Shown in pieces: positions 1-12,219 of a stretch of DNA of 64,000 nucleotides; position 1 is the stretch's first letter, and every line of letters starts with the position of its first letter. The DNA is from Chrysaora quinquecirrha (lineage: Eukaryota > Cnidaria > Scyphozoa > Semaeostomeae > Pelagiidae). Position numbers and translations under genes: made by a program. The DNA is taken from contig JACTAT010000038.1 of NCBI GenBank assembly GCA_014526335.1, positions 1,284,582 through 1,348,581 on the forward strand. The letters are read 5' to 3'. The notes under the pieces were generated by a model, which did not search any database, was not told where the DNA came from, and saw only the letters and a program-made list of their open reading frames with translations.

Positions 1-3000
1 TTGCTAGAAACAAATATAAAACGCTATTATTACAAATACCCTTGTAAAGAACAGTCTTGTAGGAATGCAATAAAATACTTGCCATGTCCCTTACAGTAAT
101 ACAATATTACCTTTCGTTTGGGTCTGATTTTGCTGTATTGCTAGAAACAAATATAAAATGCTATTATTATAAATACCCTTGTAAAGAAAAGTCTTGTAGA
201 AATGCAATAAAATGCTTGCCATGTCCCTTACAGTAATACAATAGTACCTTTCGCTTGGGACTGATTTTGCTGTATTGCTAGAAACAAATATAAAACGCTA
301 TTATTACAAATACCCTTGTAAAGAATAATCTTGTAGAAATGCAATAAAATGCTTGCCATGTCCCTTACAGTAATACAATATTACCTTTCGCTTGGGACTG
401 ATTTTGCTGTATTGCTAGAAACAAATATAAAACGCTATTATTACAAATACCCTTGTAAAGAACAGTCCTGTAGAAATGCAATAAAATGCTTGCCATGTCC
501 CTTACAGTAATTCAATACTACCTTTTGATTGGGACTGATTTTGCTGTATTGCTAGAAACAAATATAAAACGCTATTATTACAAATATCCTTGTAAAGAAC
601 AGTCTTGTAGGAATGCAATAAAATTCTTGCCATGTCCCTTACAGTAATACAATATTACCTTTCGTTTGGGTCTGATTTTGTTGTATTGCTAGAAACAAAT
701 ATAAAATGCTATTAATATAAATACCCTTGTAAAGAAAAGTCTTGTAGAAATGCAATAGAATGCTTGCCATGTCCCTTACAGTAATACAATATTACCTTTC
801 GCTTGGGACTGATTTTGCTGTATTGCTAGAAACAAATATAAAACGCTATTATTACAAATACCCTTGTAAAGAACAGTCTTGTAGAAATGCAATAAAATGC
901 TTGCCATGTCCCTTACAGTAATACAATATTACCTTTCGCTTTGGACTGATTTTGCTGTATTGCTAGAAACAAATATAAAACGCTATTATTACAAATACCC
1001 TTGTAAAGAACAGTCTTGTAGAAATGCAATAAATTGCTTGCCATGTCCCTTAAAGTAGTACAATACTACCTTTTGTTTGGGACGGATTTTGCTGTATTGC
1101 TAGAAACAAATATAAAACGCTATTATTACAAATACCCTTGTAAAGAACAGTCTTGTAGAAATGCAATAAAATGCTTGCCATGTCCCTTACAGTAATACAA
1201 TATTACCTTTCGCTTGGGACTGATTTTGCTGTATTGCTAGAAACAAATATAAAATGCTATTATTACAAATACCCTTGTAAAGAACAGTCTTGTAGAAATG
1301 CAATAAAATGCTTGCCATGTCCCTTACAGTAATACAATACTACCTTTTGCTTGGGACTGATTTTGCTGTATTGCTAGAAACAAATATAAAAAGCTTTTAT
1401 TACAAATACCCTTGTTAAGAACAGTCTTGTAGAAATGCAATAAAATGCTTGCCATGTCCCTTACAGTAATACAATATTACCTTTCGCTTGGGACTGATTT
1501 TGCTGTATTGCTAGAAACAAATATAAAACGCTATTATTACAAATACCCTTGTAAAGAACAGTCTTGTAGAAATGCAATAAAATGCTTGCCATGTCCCTTT
1601 CAGTAATACAATATTACCTTTCGCTTGGGACTGATTTTGCTGTATTGCTAGAAACAAATATAAAAGCTATTATTACAAATACCCTTGTTATGAACAGTCT
1701 TGTAGAAATGCAATAAAATGCTTGCCATGTCCCTTATTTTGCTGTTACAAATATAAAACGCTATTATTACAAATACCTTTGTTAAGAATAATCTTGTAGA
1801 AATGCAATAGGATGCTTGCCATGTCCCTTACAGTAATACAATATTACCTTTCGCTTGGGACTGATTTTGCTGTGTTGCTAGAAACAAATATAAAACGCTA
1901 TTATTACAAATACCCTTGTAAAGAACAGTCTTGTAGAAATGCAATAAAATGCTTGCCATGTCCGTTACAGTAATACAATACTGCCTTTTGCTTGGGACTG
2001 ATTTTGCTGTATTGCTAGAAGCAAATATAAATCGCTATTATTACAACTACCCTTGTAAAGAACAGTCCTGTAGAAATGCAATAAAATGCTTGCCATGTCC
2101 CTTACAGTAATTCAATACTACCTTTTGATTGGGACTGATTTTGCTGTATTGCTAGAAACAACTATAAAACGCTATTATTACAAATACCCTTGTAAAGAAC
2201 AGTCTTGTAGAAATGCAATAAAATGCTTATCATGTCCCTTACAGTAATACAATATTACCTTTTCCTTGGGACTGATTTTGCTGTATTGCTAGAAACAAAT
2301 ATAAAACGCTATTAATACAAATACCCTTGTAAAGAACAGTCTTGTAGGAATGCAATAAAATGCATGCCATGTCCCTTACAGTAATACAATATTACCTTTC
2401 GCTTGGGACTGATTTTGCTGTGTTGCTAGAAACAAATATAAAACGCTATTATTACAAATACCCTTGTAAAGAATAGTCTTGTAGAAATGCAATAAAATAC
2501 TTGCCATGTCCGTTACAGTAATACAATACTGCCTTTTGCTTGGGACTGACTTTGCTGTATTGCTAGAAACAAATATAAAACGCTATTATTACAAATACCC
2601 TTGTAAAGAACAGTCTTGTAGAAATGCAATAAAATGCTTGCCATGTCCCTTTCAGTAATACAATATTACCTTTTGCTAGGGACTGATTTTGCTGTGTTGC
2701 TAGAAACAAATATAAAACGCTATTATTACAAATACCCTTGTAAAGAATAGTCTTGTAGAAATGCAATAAAATGCTTGCCATGTCCCTTACAGTAATACAA
2801 TACTACCTTTTGCTTGGGACTGATTTTGCTGTATTGCTAGAAACAAATATAAAACGCTATTATTACAAATACCCTTGTAAAGAACAGTCTTGTAGAAATG
2901 CAATAGGATGCTTGCCATGTCCCTTACAGTAATACAATATTACCTTTCGCTTGGGACTGATTTTGCTGAATTGCTAGAAACAAATATAAAACACTATTAT

Positions 3001-6000
3001 TACAATTACCCTTGTAAAGAACAGTCTTGTAGAAATGCAATAAAATGCTTACCATGTCCCTTACAGTAATACAATACTACCTTTTGCTTGGGACTGATTT
3101 TGCTGAATTGCTAGAAACAAATATAAAACGCTATTATTACAAATACCCTTGTAAAGAACAGTCTTGTAGAAATGCAATAAAATGCTTGCCATGTCCCTTA
3201 CAGTAATACAATATTACCTTTCGCTTGGGACTGATTTTGCTGTATTGCTAGAAACAAATATAAAACGCTATTATTACAAATACCCTTGTAAAGAACAGTC
3301 TTGTAGAAATGCAATAAAATGCTTGCCATGTCCCTTACAGTAATACAATATTACCTTTCGCTTGGGACTGATTTTGCTGTATTGCTAGAAACAAATATAA
3401 AACGCTATTATTACAAATACCCTTGTAAAGAACAGTCTTGTAGAAATGCAATAAAATGCTTGCCATGTCCCTTACAGTAATACAATATTACCTTTTGCTT
3501 GGGACTGATTTTGCTGTATTGCTAGAAACAAATATAAAACGCTATTATTACAAATACCCTTGTAAAGAACAGTCTTGTAGGAATGCAATAAAATGCTTGC
3601 CATGTCCCTTACAGTAATACAATATTACCTTTCGCTTGGGACTGATTTTGCTGTATTGCTAGAAACAAATATAAAATGCTATTATTATTAAATACCCTTG
3701 TAAAGTAAAGAATAGTCTTGTAGAAATGCAATAAAATGCTTGCCATGTCCCTTACAGTAATACAATACTACCTTTTGCTTGGGACTGATTTTGCTGTATT
3801 GCTAGAAACAAATATAAAACGCTATTATTACAAATACCCTTGTAAAGAACAGTCTTGTAGAAATGCAATAAAATGCTTGCCATGTCCCTTACAGTAATAC
3901 AATATTACCTTTTGCTTGGGACTGATTTTGCTGTATTGCTAGAAACAAATATAAAACGCTATTATTACAAATACCCTTGTAAAAAACAGTCTTGTAGAAA
4001 TGCAATAAAATGCTTGCCATGTCCCTTACAGTAATACAATACTACCTTTTGCTTGGGACTGATTTTGCTGAATTGCTAGAAACAAATATAAAACACTATT
4101 ATTACAAATACCCTTGTAAAGAACAGTCTTGTAGAAATGCAATAAAATGCTTACCATGTCCCTTACAGTAATACAATATTACCTTTCGCTTGGGACTGAT
4201 TTTGCTGTATTGCTAGAAACAAATATAAAACGCTATTATTACAAATACCCTTGTAAAGAATAGTCTTGTAGAAATGCAATAAAATGCTTGCCATGTCCCT
4301 TACAGTAATACAATACTACCTTTTGCTTGGGACTGATTTTGCTGTATTGCTAGAAACAAATATAAAACGCTATTATTACAAATACCCTTGTAAAGAACAG
4401 TCTTGTAGAAATGCAATAAAATGCTTGCCATGTCCCTTTCAGTAATACAATATTACCTTTTGCTAGGGACTGATTTTGCTGTGTTGCTAGAAACAAATAT
4501 AAAACGCTATTATTACAAATACCCTTGTAAAGAATAGTCTTGTAGAAATGCAATAAAATGCTTGCCATGTCCGTTACAGTAATACAATACTGCCTTTTGC
4601 TTGGGACTGATTTTGCTGTATTGCTAGAAACAAATATAAAACGCTATTATTACAAATACCCTTGTAAAGAACAGTCTTGTAGAAATGCAATAGGATGCTT
4701 GCCATGTCCCTTACAGTAATACAATATTACCTTTCGCTTGGGACTGATTTTGCTGAATTGCTAGAAACAAATATAAAACACTATTATTACAATTACCCTT
4801 GTAAAGAACAGTCTTGTAGAAATGCAATAAAATGCTTACCATGTCCCTTACAGTAGTACAATACTACCTTTTGCTTGCAACTGATTTTGCTGAATTGCTA
4901 GAAACAAATATAAAACACTATTATTACAAATACCCTTGTAAAGAACAGTCTTGTAGAAATGCAATAAAATGCTTACCATGTCCCTTACAGTAATACAATA
5001 TTACCTTTCGCTTGGGACTGATTTTGCTGTATTGCTAGAAACAAATATAAAACGCTATTATTACAAATACCCTTGTAAAGAATAGTCTTGTAGAAATGCA
5101 ATAAAATGCTTGCCATGTCCGTTACAGTAATACAATGCTGCCTTTTGCTTGGGACTGATTTTGCTGTATTGCTAGAAACAAATATAAAACGCTATTATTA
5201 CAAATACCCTTGTAAAGAACAGTCTTGTAGAAATGCAATAGGATGCTTGCCATGTCCCTTACAGTAATACAATATTACCTTTCGCTTGGGACTGATTTTG
5301 CTGAATTGCTAGAAACAAATATAAAACACTATTATTACAAATACCCTTGTAAAGAACAGTCTTGTAGAAATGCAATAAAATGCTTACCATGTCCCTTACA
5401 GTAATACAATATTACCTTTCGCTTGGGACTGATTTTGCTGTATTGCTTGAAACGAATATAAAAAGCTATTATTACAAATACCCTTGTTATGAACAGTCTT
5501 GTAGAAATGCAATAAAATGCTTGCCATGTCCCTTACAGTAATACAATATTACCTTTTCCTTGGGACTGATTTTGCTGTATTGCTAGAAACAAATATAAAA
5601 CGCTATTAATACAAATACCCTTGTAAAGAACAGTCTTGTAGGAATGCAATAAAATGCATGCCATGTCCCTTACAGTAATACAATATTACCTTTCGCTTGG
5701 GACTGATTTTGCTTTATTGCTAGAAACAAATATAAAATGCTATTATGACAAATACCCTTGTTAAGAACAGTCTTGTAGGAATGCAATAAAATGCTTGCCA
5801 TGTCCCTTACAGTAATACAATATTACCTTTCGCTTGGGACTGATTTTGCTGTGTTCCTAGAAACAAATATAAAACGCTATTATTACAAATACCCTTGTAA
5901 AGAACAGTCCTGTAGAAATGCAATAAAATGCTTGCCATGTCCCTTACAGTAATTCAATACTACCTTTTGATTGGGACTGATTTTGCTGTATTGCTAGAAA

Positions 6001-9000
6001 CAAATATAAAACGCTATTATTACAAATATACTTGTAAAGAACAGTCTTGTAGGAATGCAATAAAATTCTTGCCATGTCCCTTACAGTAATACAATATTAC
6101 CTTTCGTTTGCGTCTGATTTTGTTGTATTGTTAGAAACAAATATAAAATGCTATTAATATAAATAGCCTTGTAAAGAAAAGTCTTGTAGAAATGCAATAG
6201 AATGCTTGCCATGTCCCTTACAGTAATACAATATTACCTTTCTCTTGGGACTGATTTTGCTGTATTGCTAGAAACAAATATAAAACGCTATTATTACAAA
6301 TACCTTTGTTAAGAATAATCTTGTAGGAATGCAATAGGATGCTTGCCATGTCCCTTACAGTAATACAATATTACCTTTCCCTTGGGACTGATTTTGCTGT
6401 GTTGCTAGAAACAAATATAAAACGCTATTATTACAAATACCCTTGTAAAGAACAGTCTTGTAGAAATGCAATAAAATGCTTGCCATGTCCGTTACAGTAA
6501 TACAATACTGCCTTTTGCTTGGGACTGATTTTGCTGTATTGCTAGAAGCAAATATAAATCGCTATTATTACAAATACCCTTGTAAAGAACAGTCCTGTAG
6601 AAATGCAATAAAATGCTTGCCATGTCCCTTACAGTAATTCAATACTACCTTTTGATTGGGACTGATTTTGCTGTATTGCTAGAAACAAATATAAAACGCT
6701 ATTATTACAAATATCCTTGTAAAGAACAGTCTTGTAGGAATGCAATAAAATGCTTGCCATGTCCCTTACAGTAATACAATATTACCTTTCGCTTGGGACT
6801 GATTTTGCTGTGTTGCTAGAAACAAATATAAAACGCTATTATTACAAATACCCTTGTAAAGAATAGTCTTGTAGAAATGCAATAAAATGCTTGCCATGTC
6901 CGTTACAGTAATACAATACTGCCTCTTGCTTGGGACTGATTTTGCTGTATTGCTAGAAACAAATATAAAACGCTATTATTACAAATACCCTTGTAAAGAA
7001 CAGTCTTGTAGAAATGCAATAAAATGCTTGCCATGTCCCTTTCAGTAATACATTATTACCTTTTGCTAGGGACTGATTTTGCTGTATTGCTAGAAACAAA
7101 TATAAAACGCTATTATTACAAATACCCTTGTAAAAAACAGTCTTGTAGAAATGCAATAAAATGCTTGCCATGTCCCTTACAGTAGTACAATACTACCTTT
7201 TGCTTGCAACTGATTTTGCTGAATTGCTAGAAACAAATATAAAACACTATTATTACAAATACCCTTGTAAAGAACAGTCTTGTAGAAATGCAATAAAATG
7301 CTTATCATGTCCCTTACAGTAATACAATATTACCTTTCGCTTGGGACTGATTTTGCTGTATTGCTAGAAACAAATATAAAACGCTATTAATACAAATACC
7401 CTTGTAAAGAACAGTCTTGTAGGAATGCAATAAAATGCATGCCATGTCCCTTACAGTAATACAATATTACCTTTCGCTTGGGACTGATTTTGCTTTATTG
7501 CTAGAAACAAATATAAAATGCTATTATTACAAATACCCTTGTCAAGAACAGTCTTGTAGGAATGCAATAAAATGCTTGCCATGTCCCTTACAGTAATACA
7601 ATATTACCTTTCGCTTGGGACTGATTTTGCTGTATTGCTAGAAACAAATATAAAACGCTATTATTACAAATACCCTTGTAAAGAACAGTCTTGTAGAAAT
7701 GCAATAAAATGCTTGCCATGTCCCTTTCAGTAATACAATATTACCTTTTGCTAGGGACTGATTTTGCTGTGTTGCTAGAAACAAATATAAAACGCTATTA
7801 TTACAAATACCCTTGTAAAGAATAGTCTTGTAGAAATGCAATAAAATGCTTGCCATGTCCCTTACAGTAGTACAATACTACCTTTTGCTTGCAACTGATT
7901 TTGCTGAATTGCTAGAAACAAATATAAAACACTATTATTACAAATACCCTTGTAAAGAATAGTCTTGTAGAAATGCAATAAAATGCTTGCCATGTCCCTT
8001 ACAGTAGTACAATACTACCTTTTGCTTGCAACTGATTTTGCTGAATTGCTAGAAACAAATATAAAACACTATTATTAGAAATACCCTTGTAAAGAACAGT
8101 CTTGTAGAAATGCATTAAATTGCTTACCATGTCCCTTACAGTAATACAATATTACCTTTCGCTTGGGACTGATTTTGCTGTGTTGCTAGAAACAAATATA
8201 AAATGCTATTATTACAAATACCTTTGTTAAGAATAATCTTGTAGAAATGCAATAGGATGCTTGCCATGTCCCTTACAGTAATACAATATTACCTTTCGCT
8301 TGGGACTGATTTTGCTGTGTTGCTAGAAACAAATATAAAACGCTATTATTACAAATACCCTTGTAAAGAATAGTCTTGTAGAAATGCAATAAAATGCTTG
8401 CCATGTCCCTTACAGTAGTACAATACTACCTTTTGCTTGCAACTGATTTTGCTGAATTGCTAGAAACAAATATAAAACACTATTATTACAAATACCCTTG
8501 TAAAGAACAGTCTTGTAGAAATGCAATAAAATGCTTACCATGTCCCTTACAGTAATACAATATTACCTTTCGCTTGGGACTGATTTTGCTGTATTGCTTG
8601 AAACAAATATAAAAAGCTATTATTACAAATACCCTTGTTATGAACAGTCTTGTAGAAATGCAATAAAATGCTTGCCATGTCCCTTACAGTAATACAATAT
8701 TACCTTTTCCTTGGGACTGATTTTGCTGTATTGCTAGAAACAAATATAAAACGCTATTAATACAAATACCCTTGTAAAGAACAGTCTTGTAGGAATGCAA
8801 TAAAATGCATGCCATGTCCCTTACAGTAATACAATATTACCTTTCGCTTGGGACTGATTTTGCTTTATTGCTAGAAACAAATATAAAATGCTATTATTAC
8901 AAATACCCTTGTAAAGAATAGTCTTGTAGAAATGCAATAAAATGCTTGCCATGTCCCTTACAGTAGTACAATACTACCTTTTGCTTGCAACTGATTTTGC

Positions 9001-9835
9001 TGAATTGCTAGAAACAAATATAAAACACTATTATTACAAATACCCTTGTAAAGAACAGTCTTGTAGAAATGCAATAAAATGCTTACCATGTCCCTTACAG
9101 TAATACAATATTACCTTTCGCTTGGGACTGATTTTGCTGTATTACTTGAAACAAATATAAAAAGCTATTATTACAAATACCCTTGTTATGAACAGTCTTG
9201 TACAAATGCAATAAAATGCTTGCCATGTCCCTTACAGTAATACAATATTACCTTTTCCTTGGGACTGATTTTGCTGTATTGCTAGAAACAAATATAAAAC
9301 GCTATTAATACAAATACCCTTGTAAAGAACAGTCTTGTAGGAATGCAATAAAATGCATGCCATGTCCCTTACAGTAATACAATATTACCTTTCGCTTGGG
9401 ACTGATTTTGCTTTATTGCTAGAAACAAATATAAAATGCTATTATTACAAATACCCTTGTTAAGAACAGTGTTGTAGAAATGCAATGAAATGCTTGCCAT
9501 GTCCCTTACAGTAATACAATATTACCTTTCGCTTAGGACTGATTTTGCTGTATTGCTAGAAACAAATATATAACTCTTTTATTACAAATACCCTTGTTAA
9601 GAACAGTCTTGTAGAAATGCAATGAAATGCTTGCCATGTCCCTTACAGTAATACAGTATTACCTTTCGCTTAGGGCTGATTTTGCTGTATTGCTAGAAAC
9701 AAATATAGAACGCTTTTATTACAAATACCCTTGTAAAGAACAGTGTTGTAGAAATGCAATGAAATGCTTGCCATGTCCCTTACAGTAATAAAATATTACC
9801 TTTCGCTTTGGACTGATTTTCTGTATTGCTAGAAA
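1..9835. repeat. 137-bp tandem satellite array, about 72 monomers
   Basis: The landmark CTAGAAACAAATATAAAA recurs at 4, 141, 278, 415 and so on, giving a period of 137 bp that holds to about 9,835. Monomers differ by a few substitutions: CGCTATTATT, CACTATTATT or TGCTATTATT; CTGTATTGCT, CTGAATTGCT or CTTTATTGCT. One monomer near 1,728-1,745 is cut short. Variant blocks recur at multiples of 137 (for example 5,441, 8,592 and 9,140, spaced 23 and 4 monomers), so blocks of several monomers have been copied. The array runs off the left edge. The 72-codon minus-strand frames that recur in it are just the satellite read in one frame and are not genes. Confidence 0.98.
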
Positions 9836-10230
9836 TCATATTTGGAAGGGATCTGACCTTCTTTTAATAATTTACTTTTGGTTAACATGACCTCTTCCAT
9901 CATCTCCTCTGCCATCATTTCCTCCTCCGCTAGATAATCATCTTCCATTTGCTCTGCTGTATGCATAAAAAGAATTCAAATTTAACTCCAAAACTCATGT
10001 TTACACCCTGCATCCCATAAATTATTTCTTGGAATCCCCTCAGAGATTTTTTGTACTCATAAACACATTCGAAATCTCCTCTGTAAAAATGCCTGAATTT
10101 TTAGTGCAGCATATTCTTCATCGCTCAACCCAACAATAACTTAAATCATGTTGTTAGGCTGAAGAGAAAATTATGTTTGTTATGAATATGAATATGTTAT
10201 GAATATGCTACTTAGCAAAAATAGGATTCA
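9836..10230 (-). pseudogene. Polinton-associated gene fragment (copy A), joined to satellite
   Basis: On the minus strand a decayed frame reads LSDEEYAALKIQAFLQRRF near 10,100 and, after small disruptions, an acidic stretch rich in EE and MM ending in KEGQIPSKYDF at the satellite junction (9,836). The same sequence lies at 27,974-28,335, also directly beside satellite monomers. That copy continues into KYDASLLISIYTPSIL before its own satellite. I do not recognise the protein. Assignment to the Polinton rests on context and on the shared downstream block near 10.4 and 30.6 kb. Stops and frameshifts make it non-functional. Confidence 0.5.
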
Positions 10231-10373
10231 ATCTGAGGAATAATTCTTTACTTTTACTTTTAATCGAAAGACTGTGAAATGACAAACATTTTCCCACCAA
10301 AATTTCCTGTGAAAATGGCCACGTGACTTTAAGCCATTGTTATGAAGAAATGTTTTGGTTGGGCCTATGGCCG

Positions 10374-10815
10374 CTATTGGCCGCCATTTTTGACGACCGT
10401 TTGAATACTTTTGTCCAGTAAGTGTATAATCACAGCTGAATGACCCATGGAAATAAACATAGAACAAGCCATGGCATTTATCTTTATCTCACTATTTTCC
10501 TGACTATTTTCAGATATACTAGCACTTGTATCAGCAAAGTTTTGATATATATCCTTAGAGTAAGTCACCAGATCATCAAACAATAAAAATTCTATCATAT
10601 CATGACTGGCCTAATTTTAATTTAGGCCTAGATAGACCTGGGCTGGGCCCTAGATACCTGTGACCTTACTATATTGTAATTTTGTAGGTAATAAACATTT
10701 CCCCCTCCTGTTCAATTGCCAACTAAAGGACTACCATTACCATCAGTGTGACTGCTTAGCATTTTCAATAGTGAAAAGTCAACCAGCTCCAAATTTCTTC
10801 ACGCTGAAACTATAA
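10374..10815 (-). pseudogene. Polinton-like small ORF fragment (copy A)
   Basis: A 74-codon frame at 10,598-10,374 begins MIEFLLFDDLVTYSKDIYQ and closely matches the frame at 30,749-30,552 (copy B). The homology between copies runs from about 10,425 to 10,785 against 30,575 to 30,935. The last 15 or so codons of copy A differ because the flanking sequence is different. I do not recognise the product; it has no clear motif. It lies on the same strand as the fragment at 9,836-10,230, as expected for neighbouring genes of one element. About 195 bp of unrelated sequence (10,231-10,424) separates them here, against about 2.2 kb in copy B. Confidence 0.4.
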
Positions 10816-10834
10816 ATGGTTCTCCCTGGTAGTC

Positions 10835-11515
10835 TATGGTGGCCCATCAGTGCCATAGGATGTTTTATGAATTTATTACTTCTACTCTTGAAATTTTGAA
10901 TTTTTTATTTCATTTTCTTGTTCTATTTCAATACCTATTTTATGTTGGTTTTTTTATTTTATCTAATTGTATTTGTTTAATTTTTAATACTAATTTATCT
11001 TATACTATTTTTATTTGATTTTTTTAATCTCTTTTTTATGTTATTGATGTAATTTAATTTTTTATTTCATTTAAAATATAAAAAAATTGGAAATAGGCTG
11101 GTGGCCCATCAGTGCCATTACCATTCATGACAACAAAGTCATGGCCCATCAGTGCCATATCCCACAATGCTTTTCAAGACTCAAGAACTGGCAGGAAATT
11201 TATCGATTTACACACATTTGCAATTCTCGCACAAAACCAACATGACTGGTATTCGAAACTCAGATTGGCAAAAGGGTCATGTAGAAGTTTTTGTAACAAG
11301 GGTTGTGATTGGTGCATTCAAAATTCTAATTTGCATAACAATAGCAACATTTAACTCAAATATGGACTACAGTATCTGCTCAAAACCAATGCAGTATTTG
11401 TGTTTGTATATATAGGTATTGAAATAGAACAAGAAAAGGAAATAAAAAATTCGAAATTTTAAGAGTAGAAGTAATAAATTCATACCACATCCTATGGCAC
11501 TGATGGGCCACCATA
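10835..11515. mobile_element. 681-bp MITE with ~105-bp inverted arms and 6-bp target duplication
   Basis: The ends are inverted copies of TATGGTGGCCCATCAGTGCC, extending with few differences for about 105 bp (10,835-10,940 against 11,405-11,515). The element is flanked by the direct repeat GTAGTC at 10,829-10,834 and 11,516-11,521. An additional copy of the GGCCCATCAGTGCCAT motif pair sits inside at about 11,103-11,157. No transposase is encoded, so it is a non-autonomous DNA element. I cannot assign the superfamily from the ends alone. Confidence 0.8.
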
Positions 11516-11521
11516 GTAGTC

Positions 11522-11916
11522 CCTTCCACAGCTAGACAAAAGTATCCGCCATTGAGAAACATTTGCAGCTATGCGCAGTAGATAACAAGCTTTTGCCATA
11601 TTGACAGTGTGTTACGCATGACCATATTTTATGCCAATCGCATAAAATTAGAAGGCTTAGGTTTTACATCTATTGCATAAAACTGGGTATGAGGATATGT
11701 TGTCAGGTCGTGCTATAGTGCGACGGTTTTTATGGATGTAGCGTGCTGGTTTCTCCAACCTTGTTTTCAAGAGTCCCGGGAAGGGCGTTCAACTATTGAT
11801 GATGTCATCAGGTCACGCTATAGTGTGGAGGTTTTATGGATCTAGTGCGTTGGTTTCTCCATCCTCGCTTTCTCGAGTCCAAGGAATGGTCCTAAATGAT
11901 GTAATAATCCTGCCAT
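11522..11916. repeat. Intergenic stretch with two imperfect ~100-bp direct copies
   Basis: No gene is visible. Two related segments lie in tandem at about 11,703-11,790 and 11,808-11,890. Both contain a CTATAGTG block, a GGTTT-TATGGAT block and a TGGTTTCTCCA block. This upstream sequence leads into the CCAAT and HSE array before the polymerase gene, and may belong to the terminal region of the Polinton. Confidence 0.55.
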
Positions 11917-12210
11917 CTGATTGGTTAGAACTTTCTAGAACTTTTCAAAGACTTTTTAAGTCCCTCACCAAATGGGAAAGTCCCTGATAATTCTAAAATC
12001 TAATTGGTTAGAACTTTCTAGAAAAAGGGAAAGTCCCTAATAATCCTGTAATCTGATTGGTTAGAACTTTCTAGAACTTTTCGAAGATTTTTCAAGAAAG
12101 TCCCTAAAAATGACGTAATAATCCTGCAATCTGATTGGCTAATTGATGCAATAATTCACGTTCGAATTTTCTATATAAATTTAATCGTAAAGCGAAATGA
12201 GTTCAGTTGA
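11917..12210 (+). promoter_or_regulatory. Putative Polinton polymerase promoter: CCAAT boxes, heat-shock-like elements, TATA, Inr
   Basis: Four ATTGG (inverted CCAAT) boxes lie at 11,920, 12,003, 12,056 and 12,134. Three of them are followed within a few bases by contiguous pentamers AGAAC-TTTCT-AGAA (11,927-11,941; 12,010-12,024; 12,063-12,077). That pattern matches the nGAAn/nTTCn arrangement of heat-shock elements. TTCAAGAA lies at 12,091-12,098. TGACGTAA, a CRE/ATF-like octamer, lies at 12,111. TATATAAA lies at 12,173, followed about 30 bp later by TCAGTT (12,203), which fits an initiator. The first ATG of the polymerase frame is at 12,220. Site identities are motif matches; activity is inference. 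Confidence 0.6.
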
Positions 12211-12219
12211 AAATTAGTC

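Noticed and set aside
2563..7856. Recurring 72-codon minus-strand frames (MASILLHFYKTILYKGI...) as a gene family
   Set aside because: They are the satellite monomer read across 1.6 units. The identical start and length follow from the 137-bp period, and there is no promoter or independent conservation.
1..9835. Satellite as a functional centromere
   Set aside because: Period and array length alone do not show this, no CENP-B-like box is visible, and short copies lie elsewhere beside transposons.
1..9835. Repeat array as CRISPR
   Set aside because: Whole 137-bp units repeat without unique spacers, in an intron-bearing eukaryotic sequence.
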